A stretch of DNA of 64,000 nt from Actinomadura nitritigenes (GCF_017573545.1 NZ_JAGEOK010000007.1:124001-188000), one strand, 5' to 3'. Positions 43,120-51,709 are shown, numbered from the stretch's first letter. Program-made: numbers and translations. Notes: generated by a model not told the origin, from the letters alone.

Positions 43120-43307
43120 ACACTCGCGAGCCACGCCGTACCCATTGGCGCAAGAGCAGTCACAGTGGCGGCGACGAAGGCAACTGCGTCGAGATCGGGG
43201 ACCTCGGCGGACGCGTCGGCGTGCGGGACAGCAAGAACCCCGCCGCCGGACACCTCACCCTCACCCGCCAGGACTTCGCGGACCTCCTCGCCCACCTGCG
43301 GCCATGA
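43116..43307 (+). CDS. DUF397 protein, copy 1
   Basis: A 63-residue DUF397 domain: HWRKSSHSGGDEGNCVEIGD, VGVRDSKNP and HLTLTRQDFADLLAHLR are the full family pattern. Its start overlaps the XRE stop and its own stop overlaps the start of a second DUF397 gene. DUF397 proteins act with their XRE-DUF5753 partner, by known examples such as the WhiJ and Scr1 groups. Confidence 0.92.
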   Translation: MNTREPRRTHWRKSSHSGGDEGNCVEIGDLGGRVGVRDSKNPAAGHLTLTRQDFADLLAHLRP

Positions 43308-43489
43308 CCACCCCGGCCCACTGGCGCAAGAGCAGCCACAGCGGCGGCAACGAAGGCAATTGCGTCGAGGTCGCCGACCTGAACGGCCACGTTGGCGTCC
43401 GCGACAGCGAGAACCCCGCCGCCGGGCACCTCACCCTCACCCGCCGGGACTTCGCCGCTCTTCTCGCCGACCTGGGGGCGCGAGACTGA
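43304..43489 (+). CDS. DUF397 protein, copy 2
   Basis: A 61-residue DUF397 protein, a close tandem paralogue of the previous one: HWRKSSHSGGNEGNCVEVAD, VGVRDSENP, HLTLTRRDFAALLADLG. ATG at 43304 lies within the ATGA overlap. The high similarity at DNA level points to recent duplication. Confidence 0.92.
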   Translation: MTTPAHWRKSSHSGGNEGNCVEVADLNGHVGVRDSENPAAGHLTLTRRDFAALLADLGARD

Positions 43490-43696
43490 TCAGAGTGATT
43501 CGCCGTAGTGGTCTTCCTCTGCAGCGAACCGGCGGTCTTCCTCGTCCCTGTGGATGGCCACGCACCGTTTGCACGTGGCCTCGCGCGGGTCGTCACGGAC
43601 CTCGTCCGGGGAGACGTACTGGCCGCACCGCGTCTGGACGATGCCGTGCTTGTCCTTCTCCGGCAGGTGGAGCACCCGCTCCGCTGGCGCGCTCAT
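43490..43696 (-). CDS. 68-residue hypothetical protein
   Basis: The gene is convergent with DUF397 copy 2 and abuts its stop. VLHLPEKDKHGIVQTRCGQY and DPREATCKRCVAIHRDEEDR give three Cys (C ... CKRC) and nearby His residues, suggesting a small metal-binding unit; the C-terminus is acidic. Proteins of this type are common beside DUF397 clusters; function unknown. Confidence 0.65.
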   Translation of the reverse strand: MSAPAERVLHLPEKDKHGIVQTRCGQYVSPDEVRDDPREATCKRCVAIHRDEEDRRFAAEEDHYGESL

Positions 43697-43753
43697 CGCC
43701 GAGACGTTACGCCGGTCAGTCGAATCCGTGGGGCCGGACGGAGGCGAGCCTTG

Positions 43754-44599
43754 TCAGAACGGCAGTGCCAGCAACCTGATCAGCCAGATAGCCGCCGGGA
43801 TGCTGAGGGCCACGCCCCAGATACCGGTCAGCATGAAGGCGGCCAGGGCAATGCCCAGCCAGGCCACGCGGGTCGGCGCGAGCACGCGTGAGGGGTCCTC
43901 GGGGTCGTATCCGATTTCCTCGCGGCAGCCACGCGTCGCCGGGTGCGCCGTGACCTCCCGGCCCTCAAGGGTGCGGAATCGGACGATGTGATCGTGGTCG
44001 GCCTCGCCGTGCGGGTCCCGCTCGTACCGCGCGCGGACGGTGATGCCCCGCCGCCGGATCACCCACCGCGTGTCCAGCTCGGCCATGACGATCCACAGGC
44101 GCAGGAAGGCGACGCCGGCCGGAAGCAGCGACCAGGCGACCAGCCCGAGGAATCCGGGTTCCACCGGCAGCCAGACGGCCAAGGGAAACCCCAGGAGTAC
44201 GTACCACAGCGCACGTCGCCACCAGGGGCCGCCGTGCAGGACGCGATCACGGAGACCCGCCGCCGTCCGCAGGGGCCACGGCCGTGCCGAGTGCCGCCGT
44301 ATCGGCTGCCCGTCCCCTGACGGGCCGGGGTCACTGATGATCGCTTCGATCTCCGCCCCCAGCGCGGCGACCGCGTCCCCGTTGCGGTGCCGGACCGTAA
44401 GGGCCGCATCGGCCTGCGCGTCCGCGAAGAGGAGCACGGCCAGCGACCGCTCGGCGGCCTCGACCTTGCGGATCCGTGTCCCGGGCACGACGACGGTCGT
44501 CCGCCCCCGCTTCCAGTGCAGGGCGCCCTGCTCGACCCACACCCGGGTGCGGCGGCCGGTCAGGACGACCCCCGCCCCCGTCGTCTTCGATTGCGCCAC
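43754..44599 (-). CDS. membrane protein of unknown function
   Basis: A 281-residue protein. Residues 1-90 form a soluble beta-rich domain (RTRVWVEQGALHWKRGRTTV; RKVEAAERSLAVLLFADAQA). Membrane helices lie near residues 128-145 and 148-170 (WYVLLGFPLAVWLPVEPGFL; LVAWSLLPAGVAFLRLW) and at 250-280 (LGIALAAFMLTGIWGVALSI). Between them is HIVRFRTLEGREVTAHPATR, similar to DUF3592-type loops. Not assigned further. Confidence 0.6.
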   Translation of the reverse strand: MAQSKTTGAGVVLTGRRTRVWVEQGALHWKRGRTTVVVPGTRIRKVEAAERSLAVLLFADAQADAALTVRHRNGDAVAALGAEIEAIISDPGPSGDGQPIRRHSARPWPLRTAAGLRDRVLHGGPWWRRALWYVLLGFPLAVWLPVEPGFLGLVAWSLLPAGVAFLRLWIVMAELDTRWVIRRRGITVRARYERDPHGEADHDHIVRFRTLEGREVTAHPATRGCREEIGYDPEDPSRVLAPTRVAWLGIALAAFMLTGIWGVALSIPAAIWLIRLLALPF

Positions 44600-44654
44600 G
44601 ACAGCGGATCATAGACGCGCCGTTTCGTCGAGCTGCAGCGTGACCGGGGCGGGG

Positions 44655-45362
44655 TCAGACGAATTCGAGGGGGCGGACCACGTAGTCGGACGGGACGTCC
44701 TCGTGCATGGCCTCGACGACGCGCTCGGGTGCCGTCTCGTCCAGGAGGGCGGCGCGGCGGACGCGGTCGGTGCGGAAGACGCGGCGGCCGCCCCGCTTGC
44801 GGCACCAGGCGGTCAGGTACCAGCCCTTGCTCGACGCGGTGAACGACACGGGCTCGACGTCGCGGACGGTCTCGGTGCCCGCCCGGTCGATGTAGGTGAG
44901 GCGGACGACCCGGCGGTTGAGGACGGCCTCCTCCAGGACGGCGGGCACGGACGCCGGGTCGTCGTCCCCGGCGGGGATCAGGAAGCGGACGCGGGCGGCG
45001 AGTTCCCGGGCGGAGGCGCTGTGCTCCGCCGACATCGCGGCGACGATCTTGTGCAGGGCGGTGCGGGCGGACCGGGAGTACGGCGAGCCGCCCGCGCGGG
45101 CGAGGGTGATCGCGACGGCGACGGCCTCGGCGGGGGTGAAGTTCAGCGGCGGCAGGGTGCGGCTCTTGTCGAGGGTGTAGCCGCCGCCCCGGCCGACGTC
45201 GGCGTAGACCGGTACGCCGGCCTGCTGGAGCGCACCGATGTCGCGCTCGATCGTGCGGACGCTCACCTCGTACCGCGCGGCCAGCTCGCGGGCGCTCACC
45301 CGGCGCGGGGCGCAGGCCCGCAGCTCCTCAACCAGGGCGTAGAGACGGTCGGTGCGGTTCAC
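44655..45362 (-). CDS. HTH-WYL transcriptional regulator
   Basis: A 235-residue YafY-type regulator. RTDRLYALVEELRACAPRRV with YEVSVRTIERDIGALQQAGV is the HTH_11 domain; VGRGGGYTLDKSRTLPPLNF is the linker; the WYL domain spans about 140-215 (RRVVRLTYIDRAGTETVRDV, KGWYLTAWCRKRGGRRVFRT). GTG at 45360-45362. It is divergent from the ABC exporter genes and could also respond to a small ligand. Confidence 0.87.
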   Translation of the reverse strand: MNRTDRLYALVEELRACAPRRVSARELAARYEVSVRTIERDIGALQQAGVPVYADVGRGGGYTLDKSRTLPPLNFTPAEAVAVAITLARAGGSPYSRSARTALHKIVAAMSAEHSASARELAARVRFLIPAGDDDPASVPAVLEEAVLNRRVVRLTYIDRAGTETVRDVEPVSFTASSKGWYLTAWCRKRGGRRVFRTDRVRRAALLDETAPERVVEAMHEDVPSDYVVRPLEFV

Positions 45363-45420
45363 GCCGCGACCGTACGCGACACCTCCGACATTTCTCCCCG
45401 GGCGGGGTCCGCCTTCCGGG

Positions 45421-45454
45421 GGTTGACCCTGACGCAGCGTCAACCCTCCATGCT
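45421..45454 (+). promoter_or_regulatory. MerR-type promoter of the ABC exporter operon
   Basis: TTGACC (45423-45428) and CATGCT (45449-45454) are separated by 20 bases, longer than the normal 17. A perfect dyad GGTTGAC-N11-GTCAACC (45421-45445) sits between and over the -35. This is the classical layout for activation by MerR proteins, and a MerR gene ends the operon. Confidence 0.7.
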
Positions 45455-45461
45455 GGCCGCC

Positions 45462-46259
45462 ATGACGACCGATCAGGTCCAGGGACCGGCGATCCACGTG
45501 CAGGGCCTGGAGAAGTCCTACAAGGAGCTGCGCGTGCTGCGCGGCGTGGACCTCGAAGTCCGGCGCGGCGGTGTCCTCGCCCTGCTCGGCTCGAACGGGG
45601 CGGGCAAGACCACGCTGGTGAGGATCCTGTCCACGCTGCTTCGCGCCGACGCGGGGACGGCCCGGGTCAACGGGTTCGACGTCGCGACGCAGGCCGCCGA
45701 GGTGCGCGCGTCCATCAGCCTCACAGGCCAGTTCGCGGCGGTCGACGGGATCCTCAGCGGCAGGGAGAACCTCGTCCTGGTCGCCAGGCTGAGGCATCTC
45801 AAGGACCCGGGCGGGATCGCCGACGGCCTGCTGAGGCGGTTCTCGCTGACGGAGGCGGGCGGCAGGAAGGCGGCGACGTACTCCGGCGGCATGCGGCGCC
45901 GGCTGGACATCGCGATGAGCCTCATCGGGGACCCGCCCGTCGTCTTCCTCGACGAGCCGACGACCGGGCTGGACCCGAAGGCGCGCATCGAGGTGTGGCA
46001 GGCCGTCAAGGAGCTCGCCGAGGGCGGCACGACCGTGCTGCTCACCACCCAGCACCTGGACGAGGCCGAGCACCTCGCCGACCGGATCGCGATCCTGCAT
46101 CAGGGCCGGATCGTCGTCGAGGACACCCTGGACGGGCTCAGGCGGCTACTGCCTCCCGCCGAGGTCGAGTACGTCGAGAAGCAGCCCTCCCTCGAGGAGA
46201 TCTTCTTCGCGGTCGTCGGCGAGGACGGCCGGACCCCCGAGAACGAGGAGCAGAGATGA
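45462..46259 (+). CDS. ABC transporter ATP-binding protein (daunorubicin-resistance type)
   Basis: A 265-residue ATPase. LALLGSNGAGKTTLVRILST is Walker A, ISLTGQFAAVDGILSGRENL the Q-loop (GQ) region, AATYSGGMRRRLDIAMSLIG the signature, VVFLDEPTTGLDPKARIEVW Walker B and TTQHLDEAEHLADRIAILHQ the H-loop. The C-terminus PSLEEIFFAVVG matches the DrrA type. ATG at 45462 is 11 bases from the -10 and only a few bases from the likely start site. It pairs with the following permease. Confidence 0.93.
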   Translation: MTTDQVQGPAIHVQGLEKSYKELRVLRGVDLEVRRGGVLALLGSNGAGKTTLVRILSTLLRADAGTARVNGFDVATQAAEVRASISLTGQFAAVDGILSGRENLVLVARLRHLKDPGGIADGLLRRFSLTEAGGRKAATYSGGMRRRLDIAMSLIGDPPVVFLDEPTTGLDPKARIEVWQAVKELAEGGTTVLLTTQHLDEAEHLADRIAILHQGRIVVEDTLDGLRRLLPPAEVEYVEKQPSLEEIFFAVVGEDGRTPENEEQR

Positions 46260-47017
46260 CCGCGCACTTCCTGGGCGACACCGCCGTCCTCACCGGACGG
46301 ACCCTGCGGCACGTCACCCGCAGCCTGGACACCGTCATCACGACGGCGGTCACGCCGATCGCGATCATGCTGCTGTTCGTCTACGTGTTCGGCGGCGCCA
46401 TCCGGACCGGCACGGCGTCGTACGTGGACTACATGCTCCCCGGCGTCCTGCTCATCACGATCGCGTCCGGCATCTCCTACACGGCGTTCCGGCTGTTCAC
46501 GGACATGCAGAGCGGGATCTTCGAGCGCTTCCAGTCGATGCCGATCGCGCGGTCGGGCGTACTGTGGTCGCACGTGCTGACCTCGCTGGCGGCCAACGCG
46601 GTCTCGGTGGCGGCCGTCATCGGCGTCGCTCTGCTCATGGGCTTCCGGTCGGGCGCCGGCGTGGGGGCCTGGCTCGCGGTGACCGGCATCCTCGTCCTGT
46701 TCACCCTCGCGCTGACCTGGATCGCCGTCATCCCCGGCCTCACCGCCAAGAGCGTGGACGGCGCGGGCGCGTTCTCCTACCCGCTGGTCTTCCTGCCGTT
46801 CATCAGCTCGGCGTTCGTGCCGACCGGCACGATGCCCGGCCCGGTGCGCGCGTTCGCGCAGCATCAGCCGGTGACGTCCATCGTCGACACGCTCCGCGCC
46901 CTGCTCGCGCAGCGTCCGGTCGGCGGCGGCCTGTGGACGGCGCTCGCCTGGTGCGCCGGCATCCTCGTCGTCGCCTACGTGTTCGCCGGCATCGCCTACC
47001 GCCGCAAGATCTCCTGA
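46256..47017 (+). CDS. ABC-2 type permease
   Basis: A 253-residue DrrB-like permease with six membrane helices, the first at about 30-50 (AVTPIAIMLLFVYVFGGAIR) and the last at 230-248 (LAWCAGILVVAYVFAGIAYR). MLPGVLLITIASGISYTAFR and FPFISSAFVPTGTMPG-like LPFISSAFVPTGTMPGPVRA are typical. Overlaps the ATPase gene by ATGA. Together they form an exporter, probably of drugs or lipophilic compounds. Confidence 0.9.
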   Translation: MTAHFLGDTAVLTGRTLRHVTRSLDTVITTAVTPIAIMLLFVYVFGGAIRTGTASYVDYMLPGVLLITIASGISYTAFRLFTDMQSGIFERFQSMPIARSGVLWSHVLTSLAANAVSVAAVIGVALLMGFRSGAGVGAWLAVTGILVLFTLALTWIAVIPGLTAKSVDGAGAFSYPLVFLPFISSAFVPTGTMPGPVRAFAQHQPVTSIVDTLRALLAQRPVGGGLWTALAWCAGILVVAYVFAGIAYRRKIS

Positions 47018-47036
47018 CGGGCGGGAGGATCGGAGC

Positions 47037-47816
47037 ATGCTGACGATCGGGCAACTGGCCTCGTACGCCGGTGTGACGGTGCGCGCGGTGCGGCACTACC
47101 ACCAGATCGGGCTGCTGCCCGAGCCGGAGCGGGACGCCTCGGGGTACCGGCGGTACGGCGCGACGGCGGTCGTGTCCCTCATCAAGATCCGCACCCTGGC
47201 GGACGCGGGCGTGCCGCTGTCGCGGATCGGCCACATGCTCGAGGCCGACGCCGCGTCGTTCGCCGAGGGCGTCCGGCGGATCGACGGCCGCCTGCGCGAC
47301 GAGATCGCCCGGCTGGAGAGCAGCCGCGAGCAGATCGCGCGGCTCGGCGCCGGGGACGGCCTGGTGCTGCCGCCGGAGATCGTGTCCTATCTCGACCGGC
47401 TGCGGGAACTCGGGGTGTCGGAGCGGATCGTGGAGGGCGAGCGGGACGGGTGGATCCTCGTCTCGGCCCGCTGGCCCGACCGCGTCCGCGAGTTCATGCC
47501 CGGGAAGTTCGCGCAGCTGGAGGATCCGCGCGTCGTCCGGCTCTACCGGGTGCTGTCGGAGATCATCGAAGGCGACCCGGACGACGACCGGCTCCTGGTG
47601 GAGGCCGCCGACATCATGGCCGGCCTGTTCGAGCAGGCGTACGCCGACGGCCAGGCCGAGTTCGGCGGGGCGGTCCGCGACCACCTGCCGTTCGACCTGC
47701 TGGAGTCGCTCGCGCTCGAGGCCGATCCGCGGGCGGAGCGGATGCTGGAGCTGATGCGCGAGCGCGGCTGGAACGGCTGGACCCGGATGGAGCGGCTCCC
47801 GAAGCGTCCCGGCTGA
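47037..47816 (+). CDS. MerR-family regulator
   Basis: A 259-residue protein. MLTIGQLASYAGVTVRAVRH, YHQIGLLPEPERDASGYRRY is the winged HTH; LADAGVPLSRIGHMLEADAA continues it. A dimer helix (DGRLRDEIARLESSREQIAR) precedes a C-terminal ligand-binding domain of about 130 residues, of the type seen with ABC exporters. It is third in the operon and the likely activator of the promoter at 45421. Confidence 0.9.
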   Translation: MLTIGQLASYAGVTVRAVRHYHQIGLLPEPERDASGYRRYGATAVVSLIKIRTLADAGVPLSRIGHMLEADAASFAEGVRRIDGRLRDEIARLESSREQIARLGAGDGLVLPPEIVSYLDRLRELGVSERIVEGERDGWILVSARWPDRVREFMPGKFAQLEDPRVVRLYRVLSEIIEGDPDDDRLLVEAADIMAGLFEQAYADGQAEFGGAVRDHLPFDLLESLALEADPRAERMLELMRERGWNGWTRMERLPKRPG

Positions 47817-47820
47817 CCCG

Positions 47821-48039
47821 CTAGAGGTCGCGGAGGAAGGCGATCAGGGCGTCGTTGACCTCGGCGGGGCGCTCCTGCTGCGTCCAGTGGCCGCATCCGG
47901 GCAGCCAGACGGTCTCGCGGAGGTTCGGCACGAAGTCGGACAGGTGCTCGACCGCGTGCATGGCGCCGGTCGCGACGAGGTCCCGGTCGCCGGCGATGTA
48001 GAGGGCGGGCGGGCTGATCGGGGCGCGGTGCCAGGCGGA
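47821..48039 (-). pseudogene. 3' fragment of an epoxide-hydrolase-type gene
   Basis: This minus-strand fragment codes for the last 71 residues of the intact hydrolase at 52200-53150 (WHRAPISPPALYIAGDRDLV through DALIAFLRDL) without any change, including the catalytic His region in GCGHWTQQERPAEVNDALIA. It lacks the nucleophile half and a native start. Its stop is TAG where the intact gene has TGA. It starts 5 bases after the MerR gene. Confidence 0.85.
47823..48038. repeat. 216-bp perfect direct repeat, left copy
   Basis: Identical base for base to 52202-52417 and in the same orientation. The identity ends inside the hydrolase stop codon on one side and within the coding part on the other. 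The two copies bracket a 4163-bp cassette (48039-52201). Confidence 0.95.
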
Positions 48040-48145
48040 CGCCCGGCGGCCGAAGCCGCCCGGCACCGGCCGGGCCCCGTCGCACGGAGCATGAACGCCG
48101 TGGCCGGGCTTGCCCGGTGGCCGACGCCCCTTGGCGGGCGCCGGG

Positions 48146-50158
48146 CTAAGCGGGGTCCGGTGAGCCCGGTAGGCGCAGGACGAACGTCGCGCCTTGGCCC
48201 GGCTCGCTGCACACCGCCGCGGATCCGCCGTGCGCCTCGGCCAGCTGCCGCACGATGGCCAGGCCCAGTCCGCTGCCGCCGGTCTGCCGGTTGCGCGACT
48301 TCTCGGCCCGCCAGAACCGGTCGAAGACGTGCGGCAGGTGCTCCGGCGCGATGCCCGGCCCGGTGTCGGCGACCTCGATCAGCACGTCGTCGCCGTCGGC
48401 GTGCGCGCGCAGGCTCACCCGCCCGCCGGCCGGCGTGTAGCGGACCGCGTTCGCGAGCAGGTTGCCGACCGCCTGCCGCAGCCGTACCGGGTCGGCGTCC
48501 AGCTGCGGCCGGCCCGTCACCTCGGCGGTCAGCACCAGGTCGGCGGCCTCGGCCGCGGCCCGGTAGACGGTCGCGATCTGCTCGACCAGGTCGGCCACGT
48601 CGACCGGCTCGGGGTGCAGCCGCAGCTTGCCCACGTCGGCGAGCGCGAGCTGCTGGAGGTCGTCGACGATGTGCTGCAGCAGCGTGGCCTCCTCGACCAG
48701 CGAGGCGGTCAGCGCCGGGCCCAGGTCGGCCACGCCGTCCTGAGCGGCCTCCAGCCAGCCACGGATGTTGCTCAGCGGCGTGCGCAGCTCGTGCGACACG
48801 TCGCTGACCATCGCCCTGCGTTGCCGCTCCAGCCGGTCCAGGTGCTCGGACATCTCGTTGAACGCGGTGCCCAGCTCGCCGACCTCGCCCTTGGCGCGCA
48901 CCGTGACCCGCGCCGAGCCGTCGCCGGCCCGCATCCGCCGGGCCGCCGCGGTGACCGCCCGCACCGGCCGCGCCAGCCGGGTGGCGACGAGGACGCTGAC
49001 CCCGACCGCCAGCACGAGGATCACAGCGGTGACCCCGGCGATGCCGTACGGGTCGATGACCGGCGCGCGGTCGTCCGACGAGCCGATGTAGAGCAGCGCG
49101 GCAGGCGCGACGTACGGCTTCAGCTGGGTGCGGCGCGCGGTGGCCAGGCACTCGGCGGCCGACGCCGGAGCGGCCGGAGTGCCGGACTCGTCCAGCCACA
49201 CGTCGACCCGGCCTCCGCGGCACCGCCGGACGAGAGCGGCGAGCTGGTCGAGCGCGCGCTTCTCGGTGGCGGTCGGACCGGGTGCGTCCGGCGAGCACGA
49301 CTCGGGCGGCGCCGAGGGCTCCGGCACCGGGCTGGGCCGGTCCGCCGGCCTCCCGCCGGGTGCGCCGGTCGGCGAGGCGGGCGCGGTGGCCGGGGTGCTG
49401 GGCGTGGCCGTCGGCCGCTGCGACTCCTCCACCGGCCAGGTCGGTGGCGGGGAAGGTTTCAGCGTCGGTGAGAGCGCGCCCGGCGTCAGGACCACGCCGA
49501 CGAGCCTGACCGCTCCGCCACCGGACGGTCGATCGAGCGCCGCTCGCGGTGGGGAGGGGGCGTATCCGGAAGGCGCGCCGACGGGTGCGCCCGGGCGGGT
49601 CGGGGCCGGTGCCGGGCCGCCCTCGCGGCGGAGGTACGGGCGGCCGCCGGGCCCGGCGACGACCTCGGCGCGCTGGCCCTCGCGGCGCAGGCACGCGGCC
49701 TGCGCGCCGACCTCCCTGCGCAGCCGTACCCGCTCGGCGTCCGGCAACCGGAACGGCCCGGCCGCACGCGCGTCGATCCGGTCGGTGGCCGCACCCGGGC
49801 CCAGCGAGACGTCGACGGCGAGCGGGTCGACGACAGCGGAGGGGCGCGCCGGCAGCGGCGGACGCCCGGCCGCCGAGTCCGCGATCCGCGCGCCGCCCTC
49901 GGTCGCCAGCGCGACCCGCTGGCCGCTCTCCCGGGCCAGCCCGCGCACGGTCTCCTCGACGCCGTCCCAGCGCGGGTGGCTCGCCGCGTAACCGAGCAGC
50001 GCGTCGTTGATCCGGGCGTCGCGGGCCAGCGTCCGCCCCTGCCGCTGCCGGATCTCGCCGGACGTGCTGCGCGCCGCCAGCCACGCGGTCGCCACGATCG
50101 AGCACACCGCGATCAGCACCGAGCTGGCGACCAGCCGGACGAGCAGGCTATGGCGCAC
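48146..50158 (-). CDS. sensor histidine kinase with large proline-rich extracytoplasmic domain
   Basis: A 670-residue membrane kinase, GTG start. Helix 1 is at about 8-28, helix 2 at 373-395 (GIAGVTAVILVLAVGVSVLV). The 340-residue outer part includes a Pro/Ala/Ser-rich stretch at about 185-305, rare in length. HAMP follows, then MVSDVSHELRTPLSNIRGWL with the phospho-His, and a complete HATPase (NLLANAVRYTPAGGR; VADTGPGIAPEHLPHVFDRF; TGGSGLGLAIVRQLAEAHGG). Its start overlaps the response-regulator stop by 11 bases. It probably senses a cell-envelope signal. Confidence 0.92.
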   Translation of the reverse strand: MRHSLLVRLVASSVLIAVCSIVATAWLAARSTSGEIRQRQGRTLARDARINDALLGYAASHPRWDGVEETVRGLARESGQRVALATEGGARIADSAAGRPPLPARPSAVVDPLAVDVSLGPGAATDRIDARAAGPFRLPDAERVRLRREVGAQAACLRREGQRAEVVAGPGGRPYLRREGGPAPAPTRPGAPVGAPSGYAPSPPRAALDRPSGGGAVRLVGVVLTPGALSPTLKPSPPPTWPVEESQRPTATPSTPATAPASPTGAPGGRPADRPSPVPEPSAPPESCSPDAPGPTATEKRALDQLAALVRRCRGGRVDVWLDESGTPAAPASAAECLATARRTQLKPYVAPAALLYIGSSDDRAPVIDPYGIAGVTAVILVLAVGVSVLVATRLARPVRAVTAAARRMRAGDGSARVTVRAKGEVGELGTAFNEMSEHLDRLERQRRAMVSDVSHELRTPLSNIRGWLEAAQDGVADLGPALTASLVEEATLLQHIVDDLQQLALADVGKLRLHPEPVDVADLVEQIATVYRAAAEAADLVLTAEVTGRPQLDADPVRLRQAVGNLLANAVRYTPAGGRVSLRAHADGDDVLIEVADTGPGIAPEHLPHVFDRFWRAEKSRNRQTGGSGLGLAIVRQLAEAHGGSAAVCSEPGQGATFVLRLPGSPDPA

Positions 50159-50837
50159 GGTCGCCGACCAGCTTGTACCCGACGCCGTACACGGTGCACA
50201 GCCGGACCGGCCGCCGCGGCTCCGGCTCGATCTTCTTGCGCAGGTTCTTCACGTGCACATCGACCGTGCGCTCGGTGATGAAGCGGTCGAAGCCGTGCAG
50301 GTGCTCGAGGAGCTGCGCCCGGGTGAGGACCCGGCCGGGCCGCGCGGCCAGCGCCTCCAGGATGCGGAACTGGGCGGGCGTGCACTCGACCTCGCGCCCG
50401 TCCGCGAGGACCGTGTGCCGTTCGGGGTCCACCGTGATGCCGCCGACCCGGTACACCGGCTCGCCGCTTCCCCGCCCGGTGCGCCGCAGCAGCGTGCGCA
50501 CCCGGGCCATCAGCTCGCGCGGGCTGTACGGCTTGGTGACGTAGTCGTCGGCGCCGAGGTCGAGGCCGCGCAGCAGGTCGTCCTCGGTCGAGCGGGCGGT
50601 CAGCATGAGCACCGGGACGTCGGACTCGGCGCGCAGACCGCGGCACACGTCGAGGCCGTCGACCTCCGGCATCATCACGTCGAGGAGCACGAGGTCGGGG
50701 CGGCGCGCACGAGCCTCGTCGAGCGCGGCGCGCCCGTCGTGGACGACGACCACCGAGTGCCCCTCGCGCCGGAGATAGCGGCGCAGCAGCTCCGCCTGCT
50801 TGGTGTCGTCCTCCGCGACCAGGACATTCGCGCACAT
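50148..50837 (-). CDS. OmpR-family response regulator
   Basis: A 229-residue regulator. NVLVAEDDTKQAELLRRYLR, LVLLDVMMPEVDGLDVC (phospho-Asp), VLMLTARSTEDDLLRGLDLG and ADDYVTKPYSPRELMARVRT form the receiver; EVECTPAQFRILEALAARPG and HGFDRFITERTVDVHVKNLR, KKIEPEPRRPVRLCTVYGVG the winged-helix DNA-binding domain. It is first in the operon with the kinase and divergent from the L,D-transpeptidase gene. Confidence 0.94.
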   Translation of the reverse strand: MCANVLVAEDDTKQAELLRRYLRREGHSVVVVHDGRAALDEARARRPDLVLLDVMMPEVDGLDVCRGLRAESDVPVLMLTARSTEDDLLRGLDLGADDYVTKPYSPRELMARVRTLLRRTGRGSGEPVYRVGGITVDPERHTVLADGREVECTPAQFRILEALAARPGRVLTRAQLLEHLHGFDRFITERTVDVHVKNLRKKIEPEPRRPVRLCTVYGVGYKLVGDRAP

Positions 50838-50880
50838 GGCTCGTGAGCGTAGTCAAACCTCGACCGGCACCACGGGATCA

Positions 50881-50907
50881 TCACACCGGCCTCACAGGTT
50901 CTTCACA
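50881..50907. promoter_or_regulatory. three TCACA direct repeats, likely OmpR-type regulator site
   Basis: TCACA occurs at 50881, 50892 and 50903, exactly 11 bases (one helix turn) apart, in the 93-bp gap between the response regulator and the L,D-transpeptidase. OmpR-family proteins bind such phased direct repeats, so shared control of both genes is likely. Confidence 0.55.
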
Positions 50908-50930
50908 CTCCTCGGCCAGCATCTCGCGGC

Positions 50931-51686
50931 ATGCGCCAAGTCAAGATCCACACCGGCACCCTGCTGGCCGCCGGCCTGATCGCCGGGCTGGCCGGCTGCG
51001 GCTCGTCGGACGACGGCGGATCGGGTGCCGGCCCGTCCGGCGCGGGCCGGCCGGCGGCCGCCGCCGAGCCGCAGCAGTCAGGGCGGCAGCGTGCCGAGAT
51101 AGCGACCGTGCGCGGCGGCCGGATCGCCGTGCACAAGCAGAAGGGCGACGGCGCGGTCTGGAAGACGCTGTCCAGCCCCAACGCGATGGGCGCCACCCGG
51201 GTCTTCCTGGTCGAGGCCAAGGACGGCGACTGGCTCAAGGTGCTGCTGCCGGTCCGGCCCAACGGCAGCACCGGCTGGGTCAAGGCGTCCGACGTCGGGC
51301 TGTCGTCCACGTCCCGCCGCGTGGAGATCGACCCGAAGGCGTTCACGTTCACCGTCTTCGACGGCGACAAGGTGCTGCGCACCGGCAAGGTCGCCACCGG
51401 CGAGGGCGGCACCCCGACCCCGGCGGGCCGCTTCTATTTCACCGAGCTGGTCGAACCGCCGAACCCCAACGGCGGCTACGGCGCCTACGCCTTCGGCCTG
51501 AGCGGGTTCTCGCCGACGCTGAAGACGTTCGCCGGCGGCCCGGGGCAGCTCGCCGTCCACGGCACGAACAAGGCGTCGGCGCTGGGCGGCAAGGCCAGCC
51601 ACGGCTGCGTGCGGGTCAGCAATGACGACATCACCTGGATGGCCAAGAACCTGGCGATCGGCACGCCTGTCGTCGTCAAGGCATGA
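50931..51686 (+). CDS. L,D-transpeptidase lipoprotein (YkuD)
   Basis: A 251-residue exported enzyme. The lipobox is LAGC with Cys at residue 23. An SH3-like part follows (about 55-120: GRIAVHKQKGDGAVWKTLSS; STGWVKASDVGLSS). The YkuD domain is about 125-251: QLAVHGTNKASALGGKASHG gives the first His and CVRVSNDDITWMAKNL the catalytic Cys of S-H-G-C. Such enzymes make 3-3 cross-links in murein and can bypass D,D-transpeptidases. It is divergent from the two-component system. Confidence 0.92.
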   Translation: MRQVKIHTGTLLAAGLIAGLAGCGSSDDGGSGAGPSGAGRPAAAAEPQQSGRQRAEIATVRGGRIAVHKQKGDGAVWKTLSSPNAMGATRVFLVEAKDGDWLKVLLPVRPNGSTGWVKASDVGLSSTSRRVEIDPKAFTFTVFDGDKVLRTGKVATGEGGTPTPAGRFYFTELVEPPNPNGGYGAYAFGLSGFSPTLKTFAGGPGQLAVHGTNKASALGGKASHGCVRVSNDDITWMAKNLAIGTPVVVKA

Positions 51687-51709
51687 GAACACCACCGAAA
51701 GGACCATCG

